A program made the translations under genes and the position numbers. From Microbacterium sp. p3-SID336 (GTDB lineage Bacteria > Actinomycetota > Actinomycetes > Actinomycetales > Microbacteriaceae), in assembly GCF_025143365.1 (NCBI RefSeq), contig NZ_JALXPE010000013.1:1-64000 (forward strand): a stretch of DNA of 64,000 nucleotides, given 5' to 3'. Below the pieces are notes generated by a model. The model made no database searches. It was not told the origin of the DNA and worked only from the letters and a program-made list of their open reading frames with translations. Below, in pieces: positions 52,461-64,000 of the stretch (positions are counted from its first letter, which is position 1; every line of letters begins with the position of its first letter).

Positions 52461-53432
52461 ATGACGGATGTGCTGATCCTCGGGGGAACCGGATGGCTGT
52501 CGGGGCGCATCGCCGCGCATGCACTCGGCGCGGGGGCGACGGTGACCTGCCTGGCTCGCGGCGGTCGGCCGGCGCCGCCGGGAGCGAGCCTTGTGCTCGC
52601 CGACCGAGACGACGGGGCCGCCTACGACGTCGTGTCGCGCACGAACTGGGACCACGTCGTCGACGTCTCCTCACGCGCCGATCACGTGTCCGCGGCGGTG
52701 CGCGCGCTCGGAGACCATGCCGCGCGCTGGACGTACGTGTCGTCGATGTCGGTGTACCGGGACGACGAGACGGTCGGGATGGACGAGTCGGCCCCGCGCC
52801 ATCCCGCCGCTCGGACGGACGAGGAGTACGACTACGCACGGCAGAAGGTCGCGGCCGAGGACGCCGTGCAGGCAGGTGTCGGCGACCGTGCACTGATCGT
52901 GCGACCCGGCCTGATCGTGGGCGACGGCGACCCCAGCGACCGCTTCGGGTACTGGGCGGCCGCGTTCCTGCGCGCACGGGAGGAGCCGGTGCTCGTGCCG
53001 CCGCTCGAGGGGCGGACGGCGCAGGTCATCGACGTCGACGATCTTGCTGCGTTCATCGTCTCGACCGGCGTGACGGGAGCCGTGAACGCGATCGGGGAAC
53101 GCCACTCGCTCGCCGAGGTGCTCGAGACCGTGCGCGCGGCCGTCGGTCACAGCGGACCCGTCGTCATCGGCGAGGAGGAGCGCCTGGTCGCCGCCGGCGT
53201 GCAGTACTGGGCCGGTCCGCGGTCGCTTCCGCTGTGGCTGCCCCCGGAGATGACGGGGTTCATGGCCCGCTCCCACGCGCGCTACCTGGCGAGCGGCGGC
53301 ACCCTCCGGCCGCTGGCCGACACGGTGGAGCGCGTCGTCGCCGACGAGCGTGATCGCGGAGTCGACCGCGAACGCCGCGCCGGCCTCACCAGGGTCGAGG
53401 AGCGGGAGGTGCTGTCCGCCTTCGGGACCTGA
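52461..53432 (+). CDS. NAD-dependent epimerase/dehydratase family protein
   Basis: 323 residues from ATG 52461. Extended short-chain dehydrogenase fold: dinucleotide motif LILGGTGWLSGRIA at the N-terminus, TYVSSMSVYRD, and a Tyr-Lys pair in EYDYARQKVAAED. The C-terminal part is helical. Substrate not predictable; the reductase-like form (NAD-dependent oxidoreductase of sugar-nucleotide type) is common. Probably monocistronic: a TPP riboswitch and its own promoter separate it from the thi genes. Confidence 0.85.
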   Translation: MTDVLILGGTGWLSGRIAAHALGAGATVTCLARGGRPAPPGASLVLADRDDGAAYDVVSRTNWDHVVDVSSRADHVSAAVRALGDHAARWTYVSSMSVYRDDETVGMDESAPRHPAARTDEEYDYARQKVAAEDAVQAGVGDRALIVRPGLIVGDGDPSDRFGYWAAAFLRAREEPVLVPPLEGRTAQVIDVDDLAAFIVSTGVTGAVNAIGERHSLAEVLETVRAAVGHSGPVVIGEEERLVAAGVQYWAGPRSLPLWLPPEMTGFMARSHARYLASGGTLRPLADTVERVVADERDRGVDRERRAGLTRVEEREVLSAFGT

Positions 53433-53460
53433 GCGCGCCCGGACGGCGCCGCTCGCTCGC

Positions 53461-53466
53461 TAGACT
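53461..53466 (+). promoter_or_regulatory. Probable -10 of the thi operon
   Basis: TAGACT sits about 10 nt before the TPP aptamer, so transcription would begin just upstream of its first stem. Confidence 0.5.
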
Positions 53467-53475
53467 GCGAGGCAG

Positions 53476-53548
53476 TGACACGGGGTGCCGCATCCGCGGC
53501 TGAGATCACACCCGTCGAACCTGATCTAGTTCGTACTAGCGAAGGGAT
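53476..53548 (+). ncRNA. TPP riboswitch (THI element)
   Basis: The conserved blocks appear in order: ACGGGGTGCC, GGCTGAGATCACACCC, GAACCTGATC, then GTACTAGCGAAGGGA. This is the thiamine-pyrophosphate aptamer. The final GAAGGGA of the aptamer is also the only ribosome-binding sequence in front of ATG 53555, so ligand binding should hide it; no separate terminator hairpin is visible. Translational control is therefore the simplest reading. Confidence 0.95.
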
Positions 53549-53554
53549 GTCGCA

Positions 53555-54403
53555 ATGAGCGATCCTGTGCGTCCGGAATCCGTCCTCGACCTCGCCGCCT
53601 CGGCGGGAATGCTGCGGGAGGCGGTGAGAGAATCGCCCCCGTTGACGCACTGCATCACGAACGCCGTCGTCACCGGCTTCACGGCCAACGTGCTCCTGGC
53701 GCTCGGCGCCGCACCCGCCATGGTCGACATCGTCGGCGAGGCCGAGCCGTTCGCCGCTGCTGCCTCGGGGCTCCTGATCAACCTCGGCACGCCGACCCCG
53801 GAGCAGCGGGAGGCCAGCCGGGAGGCCGTGGCCGGAGCACTCGCCACGGGGACGCCGTGGGTGCTCGATCCCGTCGCGATCGGCACCCTCCCGGTCCGGA
53901 CGGCGCTCGCGCACGAGCTGACCGCGCAGCGCCCCACCGCGATCCGCGGCAACGCGTCCGAGATCCTCGCGCTGGCGGGACACGGCGGCGGTGGCCGCGG
54001 AGTGGACGCGACGGACGGTACCGACGCAGCGGCCGCGGCGGCCCGCGAGCTCGCCGACCAGCACGGTTCCGTGGTCGCCGTCTCCGGGCCGGTCGACCTC
54101 CTCACCGACGGGAAGCGGGTGATCCGCATCGCCAACGGGCACGAGCTGCTCACGCGGGTGACGGGCGGCGGCTGCGCGCTGGGTGCCGTGATGGCGGCCT
54201 TCCTCGGGGCGGCCCGCGGCACCGGGACCGACGCGCTGACGGCGGTGGCCGCGGCGACCCTCGTCTACACCGTCGCTTCCGAGCGGGCGGCGGAGAGCTC
54301 CCGCGGACCGGGCAGCTTCGCTGTCGGGCTGCTCGACGCCCTGTCCGCGGTGACCCCGGCGGATCTCCGCGCCCGTGCTCGCGTCGAGGAGGAGATCCGA
54401 TGA
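53555..54403 (+). CDS. thiM: Hydroxyethylthiazole kinase
   Basis: 282 residues from ATG 53555. It phosphorylates the thiazole alcohol for thiamine salvage. Family marks are [48 protein letters not shown], and the active-site [17 protein letters not shown] with its Cys. It overlaps the fused thi gene by 4 nt. Confidence 0.95.
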   Translation: MSDPVRPESVLDLAASAGMLREAVRESPPLTHCITNAVVTGFTANVLLALGAAPAMVDIVGEAEPFAAAASGLLINLGTPTPEQREASREAVAGALATGTPWVLDPVAIGTLPVRTALAHELTAQRPTAIRGNASEILALAGHGGGGRGVDATDGTDAAAAAARELADQHGSVVAVSGPVDLLTDGKRVIRIANGHELLTRVTGGGCALGAVMAAFLGAARGTGTDALTAVAAATLVYTVASERAAESSRGPGSFAVGLLDALSAVTPADLRARARVEEEIR

Positions 54404-56547
54404 CCGCCGACCTGTCCCTCTACCTCGTTACCGATCCGTCGCTGTGCGGCGCGCGCGGGGTGGTCGAGACGGTGCGCGAGGCCGTCGCCGGCGGCGTCCG
54501 TATCGTGCAGCTGCGCGACAAGGAGGCGACGGACGAGGAGACCGTCGTGCAGCTGGTCGCCCTGTCCGCGGCCATCGACGGTCGCGCGCTGCTCGTCGTG
54601 AACGATCGCCTCGACGCAGCTCTCGAGGCCCGTCGTCGCGGCGCCAGGGTGGACGGCGTGCACCTGGGCCAGACGGACGCCTCGGTGCTCCGAGCGCGCG
54701 AGCACCTCGGCCCCGAGGCGCTGATCGGGCTGACGGCGAACACCTCCGCGCACCTCGCCGAGGTCGCCGCGCTGCCGCCCGGCACGGTCGACTACCTCGG
54801 CGTCGGGGTGATTCGCCCCACGCGCACGAAGCCCGACCATCCGGCGCCGCTCGGCATCGACGGCTTCGCCGCGTTCGTCGCCCGCAGCCCGCTGCCGTGC
54901 GTCGCCATCGGCGGGGTGGACCTCGACGACGCTGCGCCGTTGCGTGAGGCCGGCGCGGCCGGGATCGCGGTGGTCTCGGCGTTGTGCGCGGCGGACGACC
55001 CCCGGGCCGCCGCGGCGGCCTTCCGTCGGCGATGGCTCGGGCGGGTCGTGCCGCACGTGCTCAGCATCGCCGGCAGCGATCCGTCCGGCGGCGCGGGCAT
55101 CCAGGCCGACCTCAAGGCGATCGCCGCCAACGGGGGCTACGGCATGGCAGCCCTCACGGCCCTGACCGCCCAGAACACGCGGGGCGTCCGGGCGGTGCAT
55201 GTTCCTCCGGCGGAGTTCCTGCGGGCGCAGCTCGACGCCGTCGCCGACGACATCCGCATCGACGCCGTGAAGATCGGCATGCTCGCGGATGTCGAGGTGA
55301 TCCGGGCGGTCGCCGCGTGGCTCCGGGCGACGCAGCCCCCGATCGTCGTGCTCGACCCCGTCATGATCGCGACCTCGGGGGACCGGCTGCTCCTCGCCGA
55401 CGCGGAGCGCGAGCTCCGGGGCCTGCTGTCCCTGGCGACCGTGGTCACCCCGAACCTCGCCGAGCTCGCGGTCCTCGTCGGTCGCGAGGTGGCGGACTGG
55501 GCGGACGCGCTCGCCGCCGCGCGGGAGCTGTCGGCGGACACGGGGACGGCGGTGCTCGTGAAGGGCGGTCACCTGCCTGGGGACGAGACCCCCGACGCCC
55601 TGATCGACACGGCAGCCGGTACGAATGCGGAGTTCCCCGGGGCACGTATCCGGACGGAGCACACCCACGGCACCGGCTGCTCGCTCTCCTCGGCTCTCGC
55701 CACACGACTGGCCGGGGGCGATGATCCCACGGACGCGGTCCGCGCCGCGCGTGCCTGGCTGCGGGAATCCCTCCGCGCGGCGGACGACCTGGACGTCGGG
55801 CGAGGGCACGGCCCGATCCATCATCTCGCGGGGCTCTGGGCGCGCGGCGGTGTCGAGACCGGGCCGACACCGGAGCAGGTGGCCGCGGCGTGGTGGGACG
55901 AGACCGCCGCGATCCGGTCCGACATCGACACGCTGCCCTTCGTGCGTGCGCTCGCCGACGGGACTCTCGACCGCGACGCCTTCCTCTTCTACCTCGCGCA
56001 GGATGCGCTGTATCTCCGCGAGTACGCCCGGGTGCTCGCGGAGGCGTCGCGTCTCGCTCCGACTCCCGACGAGCAGGCGTTCTGGGCCGAGGCCGCGCAC
56101 GGCGCGATCCGCGGGGAGCTGGAGCTGCACGCGTCGTGGCTGACCCCCGAGACGGGAGTGAGCGGCGCGACCTTCGCCGCCGAGCCCGCCCCGGCGACGG
56201 TCGCCTACCTCGACCATCTGCGGGCCGTCGCGTTCGACGGCGACTACGCCGCGCTGGTCGCGGCTGTCCTGCCGTGCTTCTGGCTCTACACCGACCTGGG
56301 GGAGCGGCTCCATGCCGGCGCCTTCGGCGCGGCGCCCCGCGATCCCCGGCATCCTTACGCGTCCTGGCTCGCGACCTACGCGGATCCGGCCTTCGCGGAC
56401 GCCACCCGGCAGGCGGTCGCGTACGTCGCCGCCGCGGCCGCGAGGCTCGACGACACCGACCGGGAGCGGATGCGGCGAGCCTTCCTCACGTCGAGCGCGC
56501 ACGAACGCGCCTTCTTCGCCGCGCCGTGCGGGGACGCCCTCGTGTGA
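54400..56547 (+). CDS. ThiE-ThiD-TenA trifunctional thiamine enzyme
   Basis: 715 residues from ATG 54400. Three domains: ThiE thiamine-phosphate synthase (1 to about 212; [35 protein letters not shown]); ThiD HMP/HMP-P kinase (about 218-480; [36 protein letters not shown]); TenA aminopyrimidine aminohydrolase (about 490-715; [20 protein letters not shown], Cys626 in [11 protein letters not shown], and [10 protein letters not shown]). It would join the two thiamine precursors and recycle degraded pyrimidine in one polypeptide. ThiED fusions and ThiD-TenA fusions are known separately; the triple form is less common. Confidence 0.94.
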   Translation: MTADLSLYLVTDPSLCGARGVVETVREAVAGGVRIVQLRDKEATDEETVVQLVALSAAIDGRALLVVNDRLDAALEARRRGARVDGVHLGQTDASVLRAREHLGPEALIGLTANTSAHLAEVAALPPGTVDYLGVGVIRPTRTKPDHPAPLGIDGFAAFVARSPLPCVAIGGVDLDDAAPLREAGAAGIAVVSALCAADDPRAAAAAFRRRWLGRVVPHVLSIAGSDPSGGAGIQADLKAIAANGGYGMAALTALTAQNTRGVRAVHVPPAEFLRAQLDAVADDIRIDAVKIGMLADVEVIRAVAAWLRATQPPIVVLDPVMIATSGDRLLLADAERELRGLLSLATVVTPNLAELAVLVGREVADWADALAAARELSADTGTAVLVKGGHLPGDETPDALIDTAAGTNAEFPGARIRTEHTHGTGCSLSSALATRLAGGDDPTDAVRAARAWLRESLRAADDLDVGRGHGPIHHLAGLWARGGVETGPTPEQVAAAWWDETAAIRSDIDTLPFVRALADGTLDRDAFLFYLAQDALYLREYARVLAEASRLAPTPDEQAFWAEAAHGAIRGELELHASWLTPETGVSGATFAAEPAPATVAYLDHLRAVAFDGDYAALVAAVLPCFWLYTDLGERLHAGAFGAAPRDPRHPYASWLATYADPAFADATRQAVAYVAAAAARLDDTDRERMRRAFLTSSAHERAFFAAPCGDALV

Positions 56548-56557
56548 CGCCCCGGAT

Positions 56558-56587
56558 TTGCGGTGCCGAACGCGCCCGCGCTATCGT
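56558..56587 (+). promoter_or_regulatory. Promoter of the arg leader ORF
   Basis: TTGCGG (56558-56563) and TATCGT (56582-56587) are 18 nt apart. The -10 ends 6 nt before ATG 56594, so the Arg-rich leader ORF should be translated from a leaderless mRNA. Confidence 0.55.
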
Positions 56588-56593
56588 CGCCGC

Positions 56594-56674
56594 ATGCCTT
56601 CGGTCGCCACCGCTCCTTCGACGCTCGTCCCGAGCGTCATCGCTGTGCGCCGACGTCGCGGCCGCCGATTCTAG
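56594..56674 (+). CDS. Arg-rich leader peptide ORF upstream of argC
   Basis: 26 codons from ATG 56594 to TAG 56674. The first half is neutral (MPSVATAPSTLVPSVIAV); the end is RRRRGRRF, with six arginine codons within eight just before the stop. It lies between thi and arg operons, 112 nt before argC, behind its own promoter. This is the layout of an attenuator leader: ribosomes slow on Arg codons when charged tRNA-Arg is scarce. The following 110 nt are GC-rich and can pair locally, but I could not resolve a clear terminator/antiterminator. Function is inferred. Confidence 0.6.
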   Translation: MPSVATAPSTLVPSVIAVRRRRGRRF

Positions 56675-56774
56675 GCGACCCCGCCCTTCTGCCTGCCTAC
56701 GCGCGGCGGTCGAGTGCCGGTGTCGCCGCCTCCGGCCCCGCCCCCGGTCCCGAGATCGTCGAGGACCCGACCGT

Positions 56775-56780
56775 TAAGGT
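56775..56780 (+). promoter_or_regulatory. Possible second -10, directly before argC
   Basis: TAAGGT ends 6 nt before ATG 56787. It could be a leaderless promoter; the same AAGG could instead be a ribosome-binding site. If it is a promoter, argC has one input that bypasses the leader ORF. Confidence 0.4.
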
Positions 56781-56786
56781 AGAAGC

Positions 56787-57851
56787 ATGACGTATTCCGT
56801 CGCCGTCTCCGGCGCCTCCGGCTATGCGGGCGGCGAGATCCTCCGCCTCCTGGCCGCTCACCCCGACGTCGAGATCCGCACCGTCACGGCGCACTCGAAC
56901 GCCGGACAGCCCCTCGTCGCCCATCAGCCGCACCTCCGCTCGCTCGCCCACCTCACGCTGCAGGACACCACGCCGGAGATCCTCGCCGGGCACGACATCG
57001 TGTTCCTCGCCCTCCCTCACGGGCAGTCGGGCCAGTACACCGACGCGCTCGGCGACACCCCGCTCGTCATCGATGCCGGAGCCGACCACCGGCTGACGTC
57101 CTCCGCGGCCTGGGATGCGTTCTACGGCGGCGACTTCCACCAGCCGTGGACCTACGGCGTGCCCGAGCTCCTCGTCGGCGGCGCGAAGCAGCGCGAGCAC
57201 CTGCGCGGGGCCACCCGGATCGCCGCACCGGGGTGCAACGCCTCCACCGTCAGCCTGAGCCTCGCGCCCGGTGTCGCGGCCGGCGTGATCGACCCGAGCG
57301 ACATCGTGTCCGTGCTCGCGGTGGGTCCGTCCGGCGCGGGGAAGAGCCTCAAGACGAATCTGCTCGCCTCCGAGATCCTCGGCTCTGCGAACCCCTACGC
57401 CGTGGGCGGCACGCACCGGCACATCCCGGAGATCCGTCAGGCCCTCGCGGCCGCCCGCACGGCCGGCGCCGACCCCGACGGCGCCGACATCCGCATCTCG
57501 TTCACTCCGGTCCTCGTGCCGATGTCGCGCGGCATCCTCGCCACCTCCACGGCGCCGATCGTCGAGGGCGTGAGCGATGCCGACATCCGCCGGGCGTGGG
57601 AGAGCGCCTACGGCGAGGAGACCTTCGTCCAGCTGCTCCCGGCAGGGGACTTCCCCCGCACCGCGGACGTGCTCGGGGCGAACACGGCCCTCGTCGGCCT
57701 GGCGATCGACCGTGCCGCGAACCGCGTGACCGTGGTCACCGCCGTGGACAACCTCGTCAAGGGCACCGCCGGAGCTGCCGTCCAATCCATGAACATCGCG
57801 CTGGGGCTTCCCGAGACCCGCGCCCTCTCAGTGAACGGAGTCGCCCCGTGA
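56787..57851 (+). CDS. argC: N-acetyl-gamma-glutamyl-phosphate reductase
   Basis: 354 residues from ATG 56787. Third step of arginine synthesis. NADP-binding start [19 protein letters not shown], catalytic Cys in [16 protein letters not shown], and the conserved [13 protein letters not shown]. First structural gene of argCJBDFH; overlaps argJ by 4 nt. Confidence 0.97.
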   Translation: MTYSVAVSGASGYAGGEILRLLAAHPDVEIRTVTAHSNAGQPLVAHQPHLRSLAHLTLQDTTPEILAGHDIVFLALPHGQSGQYTDALGDTPLVIDAGADHRLTSSAAWDAFYGGDFHQPWTYGVPELLVGGAKQREHLRGATRIAAPGCNASTVSLSLAPGVAAGVIDPSDIVSVLAVGPSGAGKSLKTNLLASEILGSANPYAVGGTHRHIPEIRQALAAARTAGADPDGADIRISFTPVLVPMSRGILATSTAPIVEGVSDADIRRAWESAYGEETFVQLLPAGDFPRTADVLGANTALVGLAIDRAANRVTVVTAVDNLVKGTAGAAVQSMNIALGLPETRALSVNGVAP

Positions 57852-59005
57852 GCGTCACCGCACCCGCAGGATTCGAGGCCGCAGGCGTCGCCGTCGGTCT
57901 CAAGTCGACCGGAAAGCCGGACGTGGCCGTCGTCGTCAACCGTGGCCCGCGCAAGGTGGGCGCCGCGGTGTTCACGAGCAACCGCGCCAAGGCCAACCCG
58001 ATCATCTGGTCGCAGCAGGCCGTGGCCGATCGCGTGGTGGAGGCCGTCGTGCTGAACTCGGGCGGCGCCAACTGCTTCACCGGCAGCTTCGGGTTCCAGA
58101 CCACGCACCAGACCGCGGAGAAGGCGGCCGAGCTGCTCGGCATCAGCGCCGGCGATGTGCTCGTGTGCTCGACCGGCCTCATCGGCACCGGCGACGAGGA
58201 GTTCCGCGCCAAGGTGCTGGCAGGAACCGCTCAGGCCATCGCCGCGCTCAGCGCCGACGGGGGAGTGGACGCAGCGCACGCCATCATGACCACGGACACC
58301 GTCGCGAAGACGGCCGTGGTGACCGGCGACGGCTGGAGCATCGGCGGCATGGCGAAGGGGGCGGGGATGCTCGCGCCGGGACTCGCCACGATGCTCGTGG
58401 TGCTCACGACCGATGCGATGCTCGAGCCGCTGCAGGCCGATGAGGCGCTCCGCCGCGCGACGGGACGGACGTTCGACCGTCTGGACTCCGACGGCTGCAT
58501 GTCGACCAACGACCAGGTCACGCTGCTCGCCAACGGCGCCTCGGAGGTCGCGCCGGACCTCGACGACTTCGCAGAGGCGCTCACCGCGCTGTGCCAGGAG
58601 CTCGCGGTCAAGCTGCAGGGCGATGCGGAGGGCGCGAGCCACGACATCACGATCGAGGTGCAGCACGCGGCCTCCGAGCAGGACGCAGTGGAGGTCGGCC
58701 GCTCGGTCGCCCGCAACAACCTGTTCAAGGCCGCGATCTTCGGCAACGACCCGAACTGGGGGCGGGTGCTCGCGGCGATCGGCACCACTGCCGCGCAGTT
58801 CGACCCCTACGACGTGGACGTGTGGATGAACGGCGTGCGGGTGTGCACCGCGGGCGGCCCCGACCGTCCGCGCGAGGAGGTCGACCTGACCCCCCGCGCC
58901 ACCCACCTCCTGATCGACCTGAAGGTCGGCGACGCCACCGCGACGGTGCTCACGAACGACCTCACCCACGACTACGTGCACGAGAACAGCGCTTACGCCT
59001 CATGA
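57848..59005 (+). CDS. argJ: Bifunctional glutamate N-acetyltransferase / ornithine acetyltransferase
   Basis: 385 residues from GTG 57848. It recycles the acetyl group between acetylornithine and glutamate. The self-processing site that makes the alpha and beta chains is [14 protein letters not shown], with nucleophile Thr181. Other marks are [13 protein letters not shown] and [13 protein letters not shown]. Whether it also uses acetyl-CoA cannot be told from sequence. Overlaps argB by 4 nt. Confidence 0.96.
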   Translation: MSVTAPAGFEAAGVAVGLKSTGKPDVAVVVNRGPRKVGAAVFTSNRAKANPIIWSQQAVADRVVEAVVLNSGGANCFTGSFGFQTTHQTAEKAAELLGISAGDVLVCSTGLIGTGDEEFRAKVLAGTAQAIAALSADGGVDAAHAIMTTDTVAKTAVVTGDGWSIGGMAKGAGMLAPGLATMLVVLTTDAMLEPLQADEALRRATGRTFDRLDSDGCMSTNDQVTLLANGASEVAPDLDDFAEALTALCQELAVKLQGDAEGASHDITIEVQHAASEQDAVEVGRSVARNNLFKAAIFGNDPNWGRVLAAIGTTAAQFDPYDVDVWMNGVRVCTAGGPDRPREEVDLTPRATHLLIDLKVGDATATVLTNDLTHDYVHENSAYAS

Positions 59006-59915
59006 CCGACATCCAGGACACCACGCCGGACGTCGCGGCGCAGAAGGCCACCACGCTCATCGAGTCGCTGCCGTGGCTTAAGACCTTCCGCGACCAGATC
59101 GTCGTCGTCAAGTACGGCGGCAACGCCATGGTGTCGGACGAGCTGCAGGAGGCGTTCGCGCAGGACATCGCATACCTCCGCTACGTCGGCGTGCAGCCGG
59201 TCGTCGTGCACGGCGGCGGGCCGCAGATCTCGGACATGCTGCAGCGCCTGGAGATCCCGAGCGAGTTCAAGGGCGGCTACCGCGTCACGAACACTGAGGC
59301 CATCGGCGTCGTGCGGATGGTGCTCACCGGTCAGGTGAACCCGCAGCTCGTGTCGAAGATCAACTCGCACGGGCCCATCGCGACCGGTCTGAGCGGGGAG
59401 GACGCCGGCCTGTTCGGAGGGCGCCGCCGCGGCGTGGTGGTCGACGGCGAGGAGATCGATCTCGGCCGCGTCGGCGATGTCGTGCAGGTCGATCCGAGCC
59501 CGGTGCTCGACCACCTGGCGGCCGGCCGCATCCCCGTGGTGTCCAGCATCGCGCCCGACCTCGACCACCCTGGCCAGTCGCTCAACGTGAACGCCGACGC
59601 CGCGGCCGCCGCCCTCGCCGTGGCACTCCGGGCGCGCAAGCTCGTCATCCTCACCGACGTGCCCGGTCTGTACGCGGACTGGCCCGATCGCGAGTCGCTC
59701 GTGTCGCACCTCACCTCGGACGCGCTGATCGAGATGCTGCCGCGTCTGGAGTCGGGGATGATCCCGAAGATGCGGGCGTGCCTGGACGCGGTCGAGGGCG
59801 GCGTCGACGCCGCGGCGATCATCGACGGCCGGGTGCCGCATTCGGTGCTCGTGGAACTGTTCACCAGCAAGGGAATCGGAACCGAAGTGGTTCTGGGCGA
59901 GAAAGGACCGACGGC

Positions 59916-59919
<4 letters not shown>
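59002..59919 (+). CDS. argB: Acetylglutamate kinase
   Basis: 305 residues from ATG 59002. Amino-acid kinase fold: [37 protein letters not shown], and [14 protein letters not shown]. It carries the extended N-terminal helix (about 1-30) typical of arginine-inhibited hexameric enzymes, so feedback inhibition by arginine is likely. Overlaps argD by 4 nt. Confidence 0.97.
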
Positions 59920-63477
<3,558 letters not shown>

Positions 63478-63497
63478 CCCCCGCCGCAGGGCCGTCG

Positions 63498-64000
63498 TCA
63501 GTGCAGGTCGCTGTCGGCGGCCGATCGCTCCCACCGGGTGAAGCGGACGGTGAGGCCGGCGCGGGTCGGCGCCGCCAGGAACGGTCCGGCCTCGACGTCG
63601 GCCTCGCCGTCGAAGGGCGCGACCCTGACCAGGCGCCACGGTCCTTCGTCTGCCCGCGCGCGGACGATCATCGCATCCGGCCAGCGGCTGACCCGGACAG
63701 TGATCTCGCTGTCGCGCCAGTCGTCGACGTAGCCGACCGACCAGTCCGAGCGGCCGGCGGTGACGACGGCGCCGAGGCCGAGGTGACCGTCGGCGAACTC
63801 GACTCCCGCCTTGATCCAGTGTTCGCCGTCGGCGCGCACGAAGAGCCCCGCCTGGTCGAACTGCCCCTCCCAGGTCGCGCGGAAGGCGACCTCGATGGCC
63901 TCCCCGACAGCGAGCGGGGCGAGCAGCGCGTGCTCCGTGTCGTGCACGAAGCCGTAGGCGGTGTGGCGCCAGGCGTCGCTTCCCTCGACGGCGGTGGCGT
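63498..64000 (-). CDS. DUF1349 protein, C-terminal part (5' end outside window)
   Basis: About 167 residues to a stop at 63498; the frame remains open to the window edge (SDAWRHTAYGFVHDTEHALL is upstream of the GTG 63947 internal start), so the gene is truncated. The pattern FRATWEGQFDQAGLFVRADG, HWIKAGVEFADGHLGLGAVV and GPFLAAPTRAGLTVRFTRWE matches DUF1349, a concanavalin-like fold. Function unknown; a sugar-binding role has been proposed for related folds. Confidence 0.8.
   Translation of the reverse strand, partial: ATAVEGSDAWRHTAYGFVHDTEHALLAPLAVGEAIEVAFRATWEGQFDQAGLFVRADGEHWIKAGVEFADGHLGLGAVVTAGRSDWSVGYVDDWRDSEITVRVSRWPDAMIVRARADEGPWRLVRVAPFDGEADVEAGPFLAAPTRAGLTVRFTRWERSAADSDLH

Overview
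High-GC actinobacterial chromosome, most likely a Microbacterium or close Microbacteriaceae relative. This rests on gene content and context: FtsE with a long C-terminal tail, DUF2510 membrane proteins, a lexA/LysM divergon, a PriA-type hisA, gluABCD, a ThiE-ThiD-TenA fusion and many apparently leaderless promoters. No rRNA gene, tRNA or CRISPR array was seen.

Region 1 (1-14643) is the right-hand part of an integrative and conjugative element (ICE). It carries type IV secretion genes (an SCO6880-family protein, a VirB4-like ATPase, a VirD4/TraG coupling protein), an SSB, a DUF4913 protein, a giant methyltransferase-helicase, and a large serine recombinase with a small partner at the very end. 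The left end and the relaxase are outside the window. The element has inserted into the Walker A coding region of a tadA/cpaF pilus ATPase gene. A well-formed 174-residue gene is nested in another frame inside the helicase ORF.

Region 2 (14644-18778) is the rest of the Tad pilus locus: the 3' half of tadA, then tadB, tadC, a Flp-like pilin, two TadE-like pseudopilins and a TadG-like protein. Region 3 (18842-32651) is housekeeping: an MFS exporter, prfB, two DUF2510 paralogues, ftsEX, smpB, an S9 peptidase, metF-metE and lexA. A LysM protein diverges from lexA and looks like the SOS division inhibitor of this clade.

Region 4 (33341-42103) holds hisC-hisB-hisH, a ParA-like ATPase on the opposite strand, hisA/priA, an SseB-like protein, a DUF1844 protein, infC-rpmI-rplT (infC with an ATC start) and a SpoU rRNA methyltransferase. 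Region 5 (42128-48745) is a response regulator, histidine kinase and TAXI lipoprotein in one overlapping operon, then gluABCD behind a structured, repeat-bearing intergenic region. Region 6 is pheST and an NAD-dependent epimerase. Region 7 is a TPP-riboswitch-controlled thiM and thiE-thiD-tenA fusion. Region 8 is argCJBDFH, preceded by an unreported-looking arginine-rich 26-codon leader ORF with its own leaderless promoter. The window ends inside a DUF1349 gene on the minus strand.

The main points for follow-up are the ICE insertion into the tadA P-loop, the nested ICE gene, the serine-less recombinase partner, the Arg-rich leader before argC, and the kinase-regulator-TAXI module next to the glutamate transporter.
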